Below are positions 17,057-25,659 of a DNA stretch of 64,000 nt, in pieces; the first letter of the stretch is position 1, and each line of letters begins with the position of its first letter. The DNA is from Bradyrhizobium sediminis (GTDB lineage Bacteria > Pseudomonadota > Alphaproteobacteria > Rhizobiales > Xanthobacteraceae): NCBI RefSeq assembly GCF_018736085.1, contig NZ_CP076134.1:5032501-5096500 (forward strand), given 5' to 3'. Position numbers and translations under genes: made by a program. Under the pieces are notes generated by a model. It was not told where the DNA came from, did not search any database, and saw only the letters and a list, made by a program, of their open reading frames with translations.

Positions 17057-17784
17057 GCGCATTGCTGCAGGTCACCGACGCGCATGTCGCTTACGGCAAG
17101 GTCGAGACGGTGCGTTCGGTCTCGCTCGAGGTTAATGACAACGAGATCGTCACCATCATCGGCGCCAACGGCGCCGGCAAGACCACACTGCTGAACGCCG
17201 TCATGGGCATCCTGCCGCTGCAGGGCCGCGTCGTCTTTGCCGGCGAGGACATGTTGCGGTTCGAGATCGAGGACCGCGTCGCGGCGGGCCTCAGCCTCGT
17301 GCCTGAGCATCGCGAGCTGTTCGCCACCATGAGTGTCGAGGACAACCTGCAGCTCGGCGCCTTCCGGATCGCGAAAGCGGTCGCGGCGCAATCGTTCGAG
17401 CGGGTCTACACGCTGTTCCCGCGGCTGAAGGAGCGGCGCAAGCAGCTCGCCGGGACGCTGTCGGGCGGCGAACAGCAGATGCTGGCGATGGGCCGCGCCC
17501 TGATGGGCGCGCCAAAGCTGTTGATGCTGGACGAGCCGAGCCTTGGCCTCGCCCCGATCATCGTCGCCGATATCTTCCACATCATCGGCGAACTGCGCGC
17601 CAACGGCGTTTCGGTGCTGCTGGTCGAACAGAACGCCCAGGCCGCGCTGAAGATCGCCGACCGTGCCTATGTGATGGAGCTCGGTGAGTTCATCCTGAAC
17701 GGTCCGGCGACGGACATCGCCGCCAACCAGCGGGTGGCGGCGAGCTATCTCGGCTTCACCCACGAGGGCGAGAGCGCGGTTTAG
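17053..17784 (+). CDS. HAAT-type ABC ATPase (LivF-like)
   Basis: 243 residues; Walker A GANGAGKT, signature LSGGEQQML, Walker B LLMLDEPSLGLAP and VEQNAQAALKIADRAYVMELG, all LivF-type. It completes the importer with the preceding permease and fusion protein. The matching binding protein is encoded convergently just downstream on the other strand. Confidence 0.88.
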   Translation: MSALLQVTDAHVAYGKVETVRSVSLEVNDNEIVTIIGANGAGKTTLLNAVMGILPLQGRVVFAGEDMLRFEIEDRVAAGLSLVPEHRELFATMSVEDNLQLGAFRIAKAVAAQSFERVYTLFPRLKERRKQLAGTLSGGEQQMLAMGRALMGAPKLLMLDEPSLGLAPIIVADIFHIIGELRANGVSVLLVEQNAQAALKIADRAYVMELGEFILNGPATDIAANQRVAASYLGFTHEGESAV

Positions 17785-17794
17785 AAAAGAAAAA

Positions 17795-17886
17795 GTAGGG
17801 TGGGCAAAGGCGCTCTTGCGCCGTGCCCACCATGGTGAATGGCGTTCAAGTGGTTGGTGGGCACGCTTACGCTTTGCCCACCCTAC
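17795..17886. repeat. Palindromic repeat, family C (GTAGGGTGGGCAAAG...CTTTGCCCACCCTAC)
   Basis: Outer arms GTAGGGTGGGCAAAG and CTTTGCCCACCCTAC enclose inner arms based on GTGCCCACC/GGTGGGCAC. A second copy lies at 41796-41886. It separates the convergent importer ATPase and binding-protein genes and could act as a bidirectional terminator. Confidence 0.85.
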
Positions 17887-17903
17887 CGACTACGAACTTC
17901 AGC

Positions 17904-19055
17904 TCACTTCGCCGGAACGTATTTTCCGTCCTTCACCGTCAGGATGATGCGCGAGCGGTCGTCGACGCCGTAGCGGTCCTTTTCGGTCCAGTTATAGACG
18001 CCTTGGCTCGCCGCGAGGTCCTTCTCGCTCAGCCACGCCTTACGGATGCCCTCGCGGAATTCCGGCGTGCCCGGCTTGCCCGCCTTCAGCGCCACCGGAA
18101 TGACGCGCTTGAGAACTTCAAAGGCATCGTAGGAATGTCCGGCGAACTGGCTGCGGCTGTTGGGACCGAACTTGGCCTCATAGGCGGTGTTGAGCGCGAG
18201 GCCGGGCTTCTTGGTCAGCGCGCTGTCGGCTTGCGTTTCCGGCGACATTACCGGACCCGACGCCATGATCACGCCTTCCGCAGCCTTTCCGGCGATGCGG
18301 ATGAAGTCCATGCTGGCAGCGCCATGGGTCTGATAGATCAGCCCCTTGTAGCCGCGCTCGCGCAGCGCCGTCTGCGGCAGCGCCGCGGCGGTGCCGGACG
18401 CGCCGACCAGGACCGCGTCGGGATTGGCGGCGACCAGCTTCAGCACCTGTCCCGCGACCGAGGTATCCGGCCGCGCAAAGCGCTCCTCGTCAACCATAGT
18501 CATTCCCATCGGGACGGCCTGGTTCTTGAAGTCGTTGAACCAGAGATCGCCGTAGGAATCGGAGTAGCCGATGTACCCGACGGTTTTGACGTTATGCGCC
18601 TTCATGTGCTCGTACAGCACCTTGCCCATGATCGGGACCGGTTGCGGCATGACGACCGACCACTTGGCGCGCTCCGGCGTGATCGGGAGCGGCGCCAGGC
18701 CGAAATGCGGAATGCCGGCTTCATTGGCGACGGTGGAGACCGCAACCGTCGGCGGCGTGGTCGACGAACCCATGATGATGTCGGCCTTGGATTCCGTGAC
18801 GAAGCGCCGCGCATTGGTGGTGGCGGCGGTCGGATCGCCACCGTCGTCGAGTACGATCAGCTTGAGCGGGACGCCGCCGATTTCCTTCGGCACGAATTCG
18901 AGCGAGTTGCGCTCGGGAATGCCCAGCGCCGCCGCGGGTCCCGTGGTCGTGACGGTGATGCCGATCACGATTTCATTGCTCTGGGCGCTTGCCGGTAACG
19001 CCGGCAGTGCCAAAGTTGCCGCGATGGCCGCGGCCGACAGGTAAAACTTGTTCAT
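17904..19055 (-). CDS. couP: ABC substrate-binding protein, CouP-like
   Basis: 383-residue periplasmic receptor. Signal peptide AAAIAATLALPALPASAQS, then a type I binding fold starting NEIVIGITVTTTGPAAALG. Segments such as IIMGSSTTPPTVAVSTVANE, GYIGYSDSYGDLWFND and IYQTHGAASMDFIRIAG line the ligand cleft in this family. In R. palustris CouP binds p-coumarate, ferulate and caffeate; position beside the CoA ligase and a HAAT importer supports the same role. It is last in a minus-strand run after the thioesterase, 115 bases away. Confidence 0.7.
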   Translation of the reverse strand: MNKFYLSAAAIAATLALPALPASAQSNEIVIGITVTTTGPAAALGIPERNSLEFVPKEIGGVPLKLIVLDDGGDPTAATTNARRFVTESKADIIMGSSTTPPTVAVSTVANEAGIPHFGLAPLPITPERAKWSVVMPQPVPIMGKVLYEHMKAHNVKTVGYIGYSDSYGDLWFNDFKNQAVPMGMTMVDEERFARPDTSVAGQVLKLVAANPDAVLVGASGTAAALPQTALRERGYKGLIYQTHGAASMDFIRIAGKAAEGVIMASGPVMSPETQADSALTKKPGLALNTAYEAKFGPNSRSQFAGHSYDAFEVLKRVIPVALKAGKPGTPEFREGIRKAWLSEKDLAASQGVYNWTEKDRYGVDDRSRIILTVKDGKYVPAK

Positions 19056-19170
19056 TCATTCCTCCCTTTGAGTGTTGTTGTCCAACCTAGATCAAAATCG
19101 GGCTGTTCATTCAGCCCCTTCTTTAGGTCATGCCGCTGCCCAAGTCAGTTTTCAAGTCAGCCTCTTCAAG

Positions 19171-19590
19171 TCAGCCCCGCGTGAACCTCGCAATAATCTC
19201 TTCCGGCATCGGGGCCGATTTCAGCTTGCCGGGATCGTCCGGGTGCCGGCCGACCAGCACCCGGGTCTCGAACGCCTCGATCGCCAGCGCCTCGCCCTTG
19301 AACACCTTGTGGGTGACCTCGAAGCTCGACCGCTTGAAGCTCTCCACCCGGCTCTCGATCGCGATCCAGTCGCCGTGGGTCGAGGCGATGTAGAATTTGG
19401 CCCGCGTGTCCACCATGGGAATGCCGACCAGGCCATATTTGTGGATGATGTCCTGCTTCGAGAAACCGGCGGCTTCGAACATGATCGAGGTCGAATCGTC
19501 GAACATCGCGAAGTAGCGCGGATAGTAGACGATGTTGGCGGGGTCGCAGTCGCCCCACTGGATCTGCACGTCGCGCCGGTGGACGAACAT
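19171..19590 (-). CDS. 4-hydroxybenzoyl-CoA thioesterase-family protein
   Basis: 139-residue hotdog-fold enzyme. The motif IQWGDCDPANIVYYPRYFAM (catalytic Asp in DCDPANIVYYP) is the signature of the Pseudomonas-type 4HBT active site. It would hydrolyse an acyl- or aroyl-CoA. It lies 11 bases after the SDR gene, in the same operon as the CoA ligase and hydratase, so a plausible substrate is an aromatic CoA thioester such as 4-hydroxybenzoyl-CoA or a dead-end hydroxycinnamoyl-CoA; that is inference. Confidence 0.8.
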   Translation of the reverse strand: MFVHRRDVQIQWGDCDPANIVYYPRYFAMFDDSTSIMFEAAGFSKQDIIHKYGLVGIPMVDTRAKFYIASTHGDWIAIESRVESFKRSSFEVTHKVFKGEALAIEAFETRVLVGRHPDDPGKLKSAPMPEEIIARFTRG

Positions 19591-19601
19591 CCGCTTGTCC
19601 T

Positions 19602-20363
19602 TTAGCGCGGCGCCATGCGCAGCGCGGCGTCGAGCCGCACCACCTCGCCGTTGAGGTAGGGATTGTCGATCATGTGCAGCGCCAGCGAGGCAAACTCTTC
19701 GGGCTGGCCGAGCCGGTGCGGGAACGGAATCGAGGCGGCGAGCGAATCCTGCGCTTCCTGCGGCAGGCCGGCCAGCAGCGGCGTCAGGAACAGGCCCGGC
19801 GCAATGGTCAGCACGCGAATGCCGAACTGCGCCAGTTCGCGCGCGATCGGCAAGGTCATCGCGACGATGCCGCCTTTCGAGGCCGAATAGGCCGACTGGC
19901 CGATCTGGCCGTCATAGGCCGCGACCGACGCCGTGGAAATCACCACGCCGCGCTCCCCGGTCGAAAGCGGCTCCAGCTTGGCCATTTCGGCGGCCGCCAA
20001 CCGCAGCATGTTGAAGGAGCCGATCAAATTGACCCTGATCACCCTGTCGAAATCGGCGAGCGGCATCGGGCCGTCGCGGCCGACCACCCGCTTGGCGACG
20101 CCGATGCCGGCGCAGTTGACCAGCACCCGCGCCGGGCCATGGGCCTTGGACGCCGTGGCGATAGCGGCTTCCGCCGAAGCGACGTCGGCGACATCGCAGG
20201 TCACCGCGACGCCGCCGATTTCGGCGGCGACGCTTTCGGCAAGCTTGGTGTTGAGATCGCATACCGCGACCTTGGCGCCTTGCGCTGCGAGCTTGCGCGC
20301 GGTGGCGGCGCCCAATCCCGATGCGCCCCCGGTGACGATGGCGGCCTGATCCTTCAACTGCAT
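19602..20363 (-). CDS. Short-chain dehydrogenase/reductase (3-hydroxyacyl-CoA dehydrogenase type 2-like)
   Basis: 253 residues. NAD-binding TGGASGLG at 11-18, CDLN acidic end of beta-2, VNCAGIG, and the catalytic YSASKGG (Tyr-x3-Lys). The pattern ADFDRVIRVNLIGSFNMLRL ... ERGVVISTASVAAYDGQIGQ is that of type-2 3-hydroxyacyl-CoA dehydrogenases (HSD17B10-like). In this operon it could oxidise a beta-hydroxy-phenylpropanoyl-CoA, giving a beta-oxidative branch beside the retro-aldol route. Substrate not provable from sequence. Confidence 0.82.
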   Translation of the reverse strand: MQLKDQAAIVTGGASGLGAATARKLAAQGAKVAVCDLNTKLAESVAAEIGGVAVTCDVADVASAEAAIATASKAHGPARVLVNCAGIGVAKRVVGRDGPMPLADFDRVIRVNLIGSFNMLRLAAAEMAKLEPLSTGERGVVISTASVAAYDGQIGQSAYSASKGGIVAMTLPIARELAQFGIRVLTIAPGLFLTPLLAGLPQEAQDSLAASIPFPHRLGQPEEFASLALHMIDNPYLNGEVVRLDAALRMAPR

Positions 20364-20400
20364 GGTTCTCTCCCTGGCGAAACTGGTCTTTGGAATTCGG

Positions 20401-22278
20401 TTAAAGCGTTATCACGTGGGCCGGCGGCGTTGGCGAATAAAGCAGGTCGATCAGGCCGCTGCGGTGATCCAGCACCGCGCGCTGGTTGATCGAGCCCTTG
20501 TCGGTAACCTCGCCGCGGTCGATCGACAGTGGCGTGTCGAGCAGCACCGCGCGCGTGATCCGGGTTGACGATCCCGTCGCGCTCGCAAGAAATTCTGCAA
20601 ACCGCTCGCGGAACGCTTCCCGGATCAAGGGATCGGACGCAATCGCGGCAACGTCGTCCGGCGGCAGCGTTGGATTGATCAGGCGGCAGCCGTCGATGTC
20701 GAGAACCACCAGCGCCGATATTTCATCCTGGTTGATGCCGGCGATCACGACGTCGCGCACCAGCGGCGCGCAGGCCGCGACAAAGCGCGCGCGCAGCGGA
20801 CCGACGCTGACCCAGGTGCCGCTGGCGAGCTTGAAATCCTCGGCGATGCGGCCGTCGAAATCGAAACCCTTGTCGAAATCGTTCGGGTCGACCGGCTTCA
20901 GCGCGTCGCCGAACTTGTAGAAGCCTTCCTCGTCGAACGCGGCGGCGGTCAGCTCCGGCTGACGCCAATACCCCGGGGTGACGTTCGGACCCTTGGCGCG
21001 GACTTCCAGCTTGCCGTTGTTCGGAATCAGCTTGGCATCATTGCCGGAAACGGGAAGCCCGACATGGCCGGAACGGCTGGTGGCGGGCTTGACCGACATG
21101 AAGAACGGCGCCGTTTCGGTAGCGCCGAGGCCGGTCAGGACAGGCACGCGATAGCCGGTCTCGGCGACGGCGAGTTCGTCGAGGCTGTTCCAGACGAAAG
21201 GCGACAGCGCCGCCCCGGCGAAAAACATCGCGTGCAGCCGGTGGAAGAATTTTGCGCGTAGCGCCTTGTCGTCGCGCAGATACGGCAATAGCGATTCATA
21301 GCCTTTCGGCACGTTGAAATAGACCGTCGGCGAGATCTCGCGAAGATTGCGCACGGTCTCCTCGATGCCGCCGGGCATCGGCTTGCCCTCGTCGAGATAC
21401 ATCGAGCCGCCGTTGAACATGGTCAGCCCGATATTGTGATTGCCGCCAAAGGTGTGGTTCCAGGGCAGCCAGTCGACGATCACGGGCGGCTCGTCCTTCA
21501 GAAACGCCAGCGTCTCGCGCAGCATCACCTGGTTGGCGCAGATCATCCGCTGGGTGTTGATGACCGCCTTCGGATTGCCGGTCGAGCCCGAGGTCAGCAG
21601 AAACTTGGCGATCGTATCCGGGCCGATCGCGGCGTGCGCCGCGTCGAGCCGCGGATGTTCCGGCGTCGCCAGCAGTTCGGCAAGCATGGTCACCTTGCGG
21701 CCGGGCACTTCGCCGCGGCACGCCACGATCTCGGCATCCCCGGGAACGTTGGCGGCGAGCGCATCGGCGAATTTGCCGGCGTCGTCGGCGAACACCAGGC
21801 CGGGTGTCAGGAGCTTCATCAGGTAAGCGAGCTTGCCGTAGTCCTTCGACACCAGCGAATAGGCCGGCGATACCGGGCAAAAGGGAATGCCGGCATAGAG
21901 CGCGCCGAACGCGAGCAACGCGTGATCGACCGAATTGCCGGAGAGAATGACGATCGGCCTTTCGGCGGAAAGCCCGCGCGCGAGCAGCGCCGAGGCGATA
22001 TGCCGCACGGCCACCAGCCATTGCGCGTAGGTGACCTGCCGCCAGCCGCCGCCCTTGTCGCGCTCCGCCATGAACACGCGGTTGGACTCGGCGCTTGCCC
22101 AATGGTGCAGGCGGTCGGTCAGCCGGACCGGGTAATCGCCCAGCGGCTTCTTCGGCCTGAGATAAATGGTGCCGTCGTCACGGCGCTCGACCGACACCAC
22201 GGGATCGCCGAACGAGATCGGCCGCAGCGGCGCGTCGCTGGTTCCGGCCGGGACGGACATGTTGGGCCTGGCGCTCAT
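20401..22278 (-). CDS. couB: Feruloyl/p-coumaroyl-CoA ligase (Fcs/CouB type)
   Basis: 625-residue AMP-forming acyl-CoA ligase, the length of bacterial feruloyl-CoA synthetases. The phosphate loop is LLTSGSTGNPKAV, followed by DWLPWNHTFGGNHN, the ATP-site GLGATETAPFFMS, and the hinge FDGRIAEDFKLASGTWVSVGP; this last form (EDFKLxxGTWV) is characteristic of the Fcs branch. It makes hydroxycinnamoyl-CoA, the substrate of the upstream hydratase and the inducer of CouR in R. palustris. It starts one base after the hydratase stop. A paralogue of 624 residues lies at 61203. Confidence 0.78.
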   Translation of the reverse strand: MSARPNMSVPAGTSDAPLRPISFGDPVVSVERRDDGTIYLRPKKPLGDYPVRLTDRLHHWASAESNRVFMAERDKGGGWRQVTYAQWLVAVRHIASALLARGLSAERPIVILSGNSVDHALLAFGALYAGIPFCPVSPAYSLVSKDYGKLAYLMKLLTPGLVFADDAGKFADALAANVPGDAEIVACRGEVPGRKVTMLAELLATPEHPRLDAAHAAIGPDTIAKFLLTSGSTGNPKAVINTQRMICANQVMLRETLAFLKDEPPVIVDWLPWNHTFGGNHNIGLTMFNGGSMYLDEGKPMPGGIEETVRNLREISPTVYFNVPKGYESLLPYLRDDKALRAKFFHRLHAMFFAGAALSPFVWNSLDELAVAETGYRVPVLTGLGATETAPFFMSVKPATSRSGHVGLPVSGNDAKLIPNNGKLEVRAKGPNVTPGYWRQPELTAAAFDEEGFYKFGDALKPVDPNDFDKGFDFDGRIAEDFKLASGTWVSVGPLRARFVAACAPLVRDVVIAGINQDEISALVVLDIDGCRLINPTLPPDDVAAIASDPLIREAFRERFAEFLASATGSSTRITRAVLLDTPLSIDRGEVTDKGSINQRAVLDHRSGLIDLLYSPTPPAHVITL

Positions 22279-22279
22279 G

Positions 22280-23083
22280 TCAGACGGGTTTCACCTTTGC
22301 GGTCTTGCGGTCGAGGAAGTCGCGAATCCGGCGCTTTGCCTCTTTGTCGCTCTGCGCCACGGTCGCCATCAGCGATTCCATCAACAGGCCGGTCTGCGGA
22401 TTGGCTTCCGCAATCATCGGCAGCGCCTGCAATACCGCGAAATTCGTCAGCGGCGCATTGGCGGCGACGCGCTCGGCCAGCTCCATCGCCTTCGGCAGGG
22501 CGCCGCCGGCTTCGGTGAGGTACTGCGAAAAGCCATAGGCCGAACCCTCCGTCGCCGAATAGACGCGGCCCGTGAGCATCATGTCCGTCATCCGCGCCAC
22601 GCCGATCAGCCGCGGCAGCCGCACCGATCCGCCGCCGCCGACGAAAATGCCGCGCTGGCCCTCGGGCAGCGCGAAATAGGCTGAAGGCTCGGCGACGCGG
22701 ATATGCGCGGCGCAGGCGAGTTCCAGCCCGCCGCCGATCACCGCGCCCTTGAGGGCTGCGATGACAGGCACCCGGCAGTACTGAACCCGGTCGAACACCC
22801 GGTGCCACATCTGCGAATGCCGCAGGCCCTCGGTGGCATCGTGCTCGGTCAGCTCCGACAAATCGAGGCCGGAGGAGAAATGGTCGCCGATGCCGTGGAT
22901 CACCACGGCGCCGATGCCTTCGGGGAGATTGGAGAAACAGTCCTGAATCGCGAGGATTATGCCGTCATTCAGCGCATTGCGCTTGGCGGGCCGGTTGAGA
23001 CCCACGGTCAGCACCGCCCCCAGCGTCTCGATCTTGAGCAGCGCGGCCCGCTCGGCGGTCGCGGCAGATGCGGCGTTTCCCAT
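22280..23083 (-). CDS. couA: Enoyl-CoA hydratase/isomerase family, candidate hydroxycinnamoyl-CoA hydratase-aldolase (CouA-like)
   Basis: 267 residues from ATG at 23083 (MGNAASAATAERAALLKIET); the frame opens to 23143 but that stretch contains the operator. Crotonase marks: NRPAKRNALN, oxyanion-hole GLDLSEL, GAVIGGGLELACAAHIRVAE and the second acidic loop ALPEGQRGIFVGGGGSVRLPR. It heads the operon with the CoA ligase. By synteny with the R. palustris cou genes it should convert p-coumaroyl/feruloyl-CoA to the aromatic aldehyde plus acetyl-CoA. A general enoyl-CoA hydratase remains possible, since the sequence is not obviously closer to Ech. Confidence 0.62.
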   Translation of the reverse strand: MGNAASAATAERAALLKIETLGAVLTVGLNRPAKRNALNDGIILAIQDCFSNLPEGIGAVVIHGIGDHFSSGLDLSELTEHDATEGLRHSQMWHRVFDRVQYCRVPVIAALKGAVIGGGLELACAAHIRVAEPSAYFALPEGQRGIFVGGGGSVRLPRLIGVARMTDMMLTGRVYSATEGSAYGFSQYLTEAGGALPKAMELAERVAANAPLTNFAVLQALPMIAEANPQTGLLMESLMATVAQSDKEAKRRIRDFLDRKTAKVKPV

Positions 23084-23107
23084 GGGCGTTTTTACGTCCT
23101 GTCCAGA

Positions 23108-23128
23108 ATAGTTATGTTTTATAACGAT
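23108..23128. promoter_or_regulatory. Candidate MarR/CouR operator upstream of the hydratase-ligase operon
   Basis: Left half ATAGTTATGT, one central T, right half TTATAACGAT (reverse ATCGTTATAA). It lies 25 bases before the chosen hydratase start on the minus strand, where a repressor would block transcription. Confidence 0.55.
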
Positions 23129-23169
23129 TTTGAGGGGAGTCAATAAGGCTGGGGCTCATCTGCCCCCGC

Positions 23170-23254
23170 CGTCATTGCGAGGAGCGACAGCGATGAAGCA
23201 ATCCACCCTTTCCGCGGCGGCCTATGGATTGCTTCGCTTCGCTCGCAATGACGG
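23170..23254. repeat. Palindromic repeat, family A
   Basis: CGTCATTGCGAGGAGCGACA arm, GAAGCAATCCA and TGGATTGCTTCGCTTC, closing CGCAATGACGG. Compact copy of the 13392 repeat. Confidence 0.85.
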
Positions 23255-23279
23255 GGAAAATTGCCCTATAATTCAACAG

Positions 23280-23744
23280 CTACAGCACCTGATGCACGTC
23301 GATGACGACGCGGTCGGCGTGGCGGGCGGCGGAGCCGATGAACAGGTTTTCCATCAGCCAGCGGTATTTTTCGCTTCCGGTTTCGAACCTCGGCACGGTG
23401 CGGAAATAGATCAGCTTGGGATCGACCGGCTCGCCGCGCTTCAGCTTTTGCAGCAGCTCGACGGGGCCGAAGCGGATGCCTTTGTTTTCGACATAAACCA
23501 CCGCGCCGTCGTCGGTCTCGAAGGCATATTTCGCCTCCAGTTCGATCAGTTCGTTCGGCCGGATGATCTGAAAGTCGGCGCCGAACGCGCAGACCTTGCC
23601 ATTGACCTTCTCGCCGCGCACCTCGCCGCCCAGGATCGGAATGATCCGGCGTACGCCGGTACCGATATCGCCGGCGGAAGTCACCTCGCCGATCCAGACG
23701 GTGATGGTGAAGGCGTATCTGGTCGCAAGCTGCGGCGGCGTCAT
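23280..23744 (-). CDS. DUF3237 (UPF0311) family protein
   Basis: 154 residues. The conserved runs are GTGVRRIIPILGGEVRGEKVNG, DFQIIRPNELIELEAKYAFE, DDGAVVYVENKGIRFGP and the C-terminal VPRFETGSEKYRWLMENLFIGSAARHADRVVIDVHQV (given here in overlapping parts of the family pattern). These are soluble small beta-barrel proteins often found with aromatic-acid catabolism genes; biochemical role unknown. Located four bases after the TRAP large-permease stop, so it is probably the last gene of the tar operon. Confidence 0.82.
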   Translation of the reverse strand: MTPPQLATRYAFTITVWIGEVTSAGDIGTGVRRIIPILGGEVRGEKVNGKVCAFGADFQIIRPNELIELEAKYAFETDDGAVVYVENKGIRFGPVELLQKLKRGEPVDPKLIYFRTVPRFETGSEKYRWLMENLFIGSAARHADRVVIDVHQVL

Positions 23745-23748
23745 GGAA

Positions 23749-25065
23749 TTAGCCCATCATGCGCTGCGGCAGCCAGGTCGCCAGCAATGGAAACAGAATC
23801 AGGATCACCAGCCGGATCAGGTCGGTCGCCACGAACGGGATCACTCCCCTGAAGATGGTGGAGAACGACACGTCCTTGACCACGCTTTTGATCACGAACA
23901 CGTTCATGCCGACCGGCGGATGGATCAGGCCGAGCTCTACCGTCATCACGATGATCACGCCGAACCAGATCGGATCGAAGCCGAGATGCATGATCACCGG
24001 AAAGATGATCGGCACCGTCAGGATGATCATGGCCATCGCGTCCATCAGGCAGCCGAGCACCAGGTACATCACCATGATCAGGGCGAGGATGCCGTAGCGG
24101 CCGAGGCCGAGGCCGGTGAGAAGCTCGGTGACCTTTTGCGGGGTCTGCGTCACCGTCAGGAAATAGCCGAAGATCAGGGCGCCGATCAGCACCGTGAAGA
24201 CCGCGGCGGCGGTGCGGGTCGCCTGCAGCAGCGAATTGAGGATCTTTTCCTTGTCCAGCCGCCCGGTGAACACGCCGATCAGGAACGCGCCGGTGGCGCC
24301 GACGCCGCCCGCCTCGGTCGGCGTGAAGCGCGGCAGGAACGGCAGCCCGTACAGCCCGCCGATGACGAACACGAACAGCAGCACCGGCGCCCAGATATTC
24401 TTCAATCCCGCAAAGCGCTCGCGCCAGGTGGTCTGCGCACCGGTCGGCAGGAAGCCCGGCCGGAAATAGCCGATCAGCGCGATGGTCGCCATGTACATGG
24501 TCATGGCGAGCAGGCCGGGAATGATGCCGGCGATGAACAGCTTGCCGATGTCCTGCTCGGTGATGATGCCGTAGACCGCGAGCACCGTCGACGGCGGCAG
24601 CATGGCGCCCAGCGTGCCGCCGGCCGCGATCACGCCGGTGGCGAAGGATTGCGGATAGCCGAAGCGGCGCATCTCCGGATAGGCCACGGCCGAGAACGTC
24701 GCCGCCGTCGCCACCGACGAGCCGCAGATCGCGGCGAAGCCGCCGCAGGCCGCGACCGTGGCGATGCCGAGCCCGCCGCGCAAATGTCCGACAAAGCCGT
24801 TGGCGGCGCGGAACAGCTCGCGGCTCATGCCGGAATTGCTGACGAAGGTCCCCATCAGCAGGAACATCGGGATGACGCCAAAGGTGTAGTCGGTCACCGT
24901 GCGCATCGAGGTCTGGCCGACCAGCTTCAGCGCCGGCGTGAAGCCGACCAGGTAACCGAAGCCGGTGACGCCGACGAGGCCCATCGCCATCCCCACCGGC
25001 ACGCGCAGCAGCATCAGCGCGAACAGCGCGACGAATCCGAGGACCGCGACGGCGTCGGTACTCAT
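23749..25065 (-). CDS. tarM: TRAP transporter large permease (DctM/TarM)
   Basis: 438-residue membrane protein with about 12 hydrophobic spans. Marks: FALMLLRVPVGMAMGLVG at the start, CGSSVATAATFSAVAYPEM, GIIPGLLAMTMY, and the end VELGLIHPPVGMNVFVIKSV. ATG at 25065 (MSTDAVAVLGF) is five bases past the small-permease stop. TRAP systems use the sodium or proton gradient; in R. palustris TarPQM imports p-coumarate and related acids, and synteny suggests the same here. Confidence 0.82.
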   Translation of the reverse strand: MSTDAVAVLGFVALFALMLLRVPVGMAMGLVGVTGFGYLVGFTPALKLVGQTSMRTVTDYTFGVIPMFLLMGTFVSNSGMSRELFRAANGFVGHLRGGLGIATVAACGGFAAICGSSVATAATFSAVAYPEMRRFGYPQSFATGVIAAGGTLGAMLPPSTVLAVYGIITEQDIGKLFIAGIIPGLLAMTMYMATIALIGYFRPGFLPTGAQTTWRERFAGLKNIWAPVLLFVFVIGGLYGLPFLPRFTPTEAGGVGATGAFLIGVFTGRLDKEKILNSLLQATRTAAAVFTVLIGALIFGYFLTVTQTPQKVTELLTGLGLGRYGILALIMVMYLVLGCLMDAMAMIILTVPIIFPVIMHLGFDPIWFGVIIVMTVELGLIHPPVGMNVFVIKSVVKDVSFSTIFRGVIPFVATDLIRLVILILFPLLATWLPQRMMG

Positions 25066-25070
25066 GCCGT

Positions 25071-25580
25071 CTACTCCACGGTCTTGATCTTGGGATCGTG
25101 CATCTGATCCGGATGGAAGATCAGGCGGTAGGTGCGGATCGCGATCAACAGCACCGCCGAGACGTCGCCGGCCCACGCCACCGCGAAGAACGGCCAGGTC
25201 GGCATGTGCATGTCGAAGGTAACGACATTGTCGTTATAGGTGCCGTGCACCTTGTCGAACAGGGTCCAGGTCTGCACCGTGACCACGAACAGCAGCACCA
25301 GCGTCGCGAACACGTCGATCCAGCGCTGATATCTCGGGCTGACATTGGCCCAGACCAGATCGACGGTGATGTGGCCGCCGCGATAGCTGGTCGCGGCGAT
25401 GCCCCAGAAGATCAGGATGCCGAGCAGCATGCGCCCGATATCGAAGGAATCCGGAATCGAATAGCTGAAAATATTCCGCAACAGCACCGCGAGGAAAATA
25501 TTGGCGGCGACGATGCCGACAAATCCGGCCGCGATCCATTCGATCGTGTCGATGAAACGATCCATCGAAGCGCGCTTCAT
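25071..25580 (-). CDS. tarQ: TRAP transporter small permease (DctQ/TarQ)
   Basis: 169 residues, four predicted membrane spans (WIAAGFVGIVAANIFLAVLL; DIGRMLLGILIFWGIAATS; VFATLVLLFVVTVQTWTLF; FFAVAWAGDVSAVLLIAI). The GILIFWGIAATSYRGGHITVD region is the DctQ family mark. ATG at 25580 is preceded by GGAGCGGAA. It bridges the periplasmic receptor and the large permease. Confidence 0.82.
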   Translation of the reverse strand: MKRASMDRFIDTIEWIAAGFVGIVAANIFLAVLLRNIFSYSIPDSFDIGRMLLGILIFWGIAATSYRGGHITVDLVWANVSPRYQRWIDVFATLVLLFVVTVQTWTLFDKVHGTYNDNVVTFDMHMPTWPFFAVAWAGDVSAVLLIAIRTYRLIFHPDQMHDPKIKTVE

Positions 25581-25659
25581 TTCCGCTCCACGCTGCTGGC
25601 GGTTGCAAGAGAACGGCGGCGGGAGCATCCCCGCCGCCGCATCGATGTGGAGGCGTTTC

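Noticed and set aside
23596..25107. 503-residue plus-strand frame across the TRAP genes
   Set aside because: His/Arg/Asp/Gln-rich shadow of the large permease gene.
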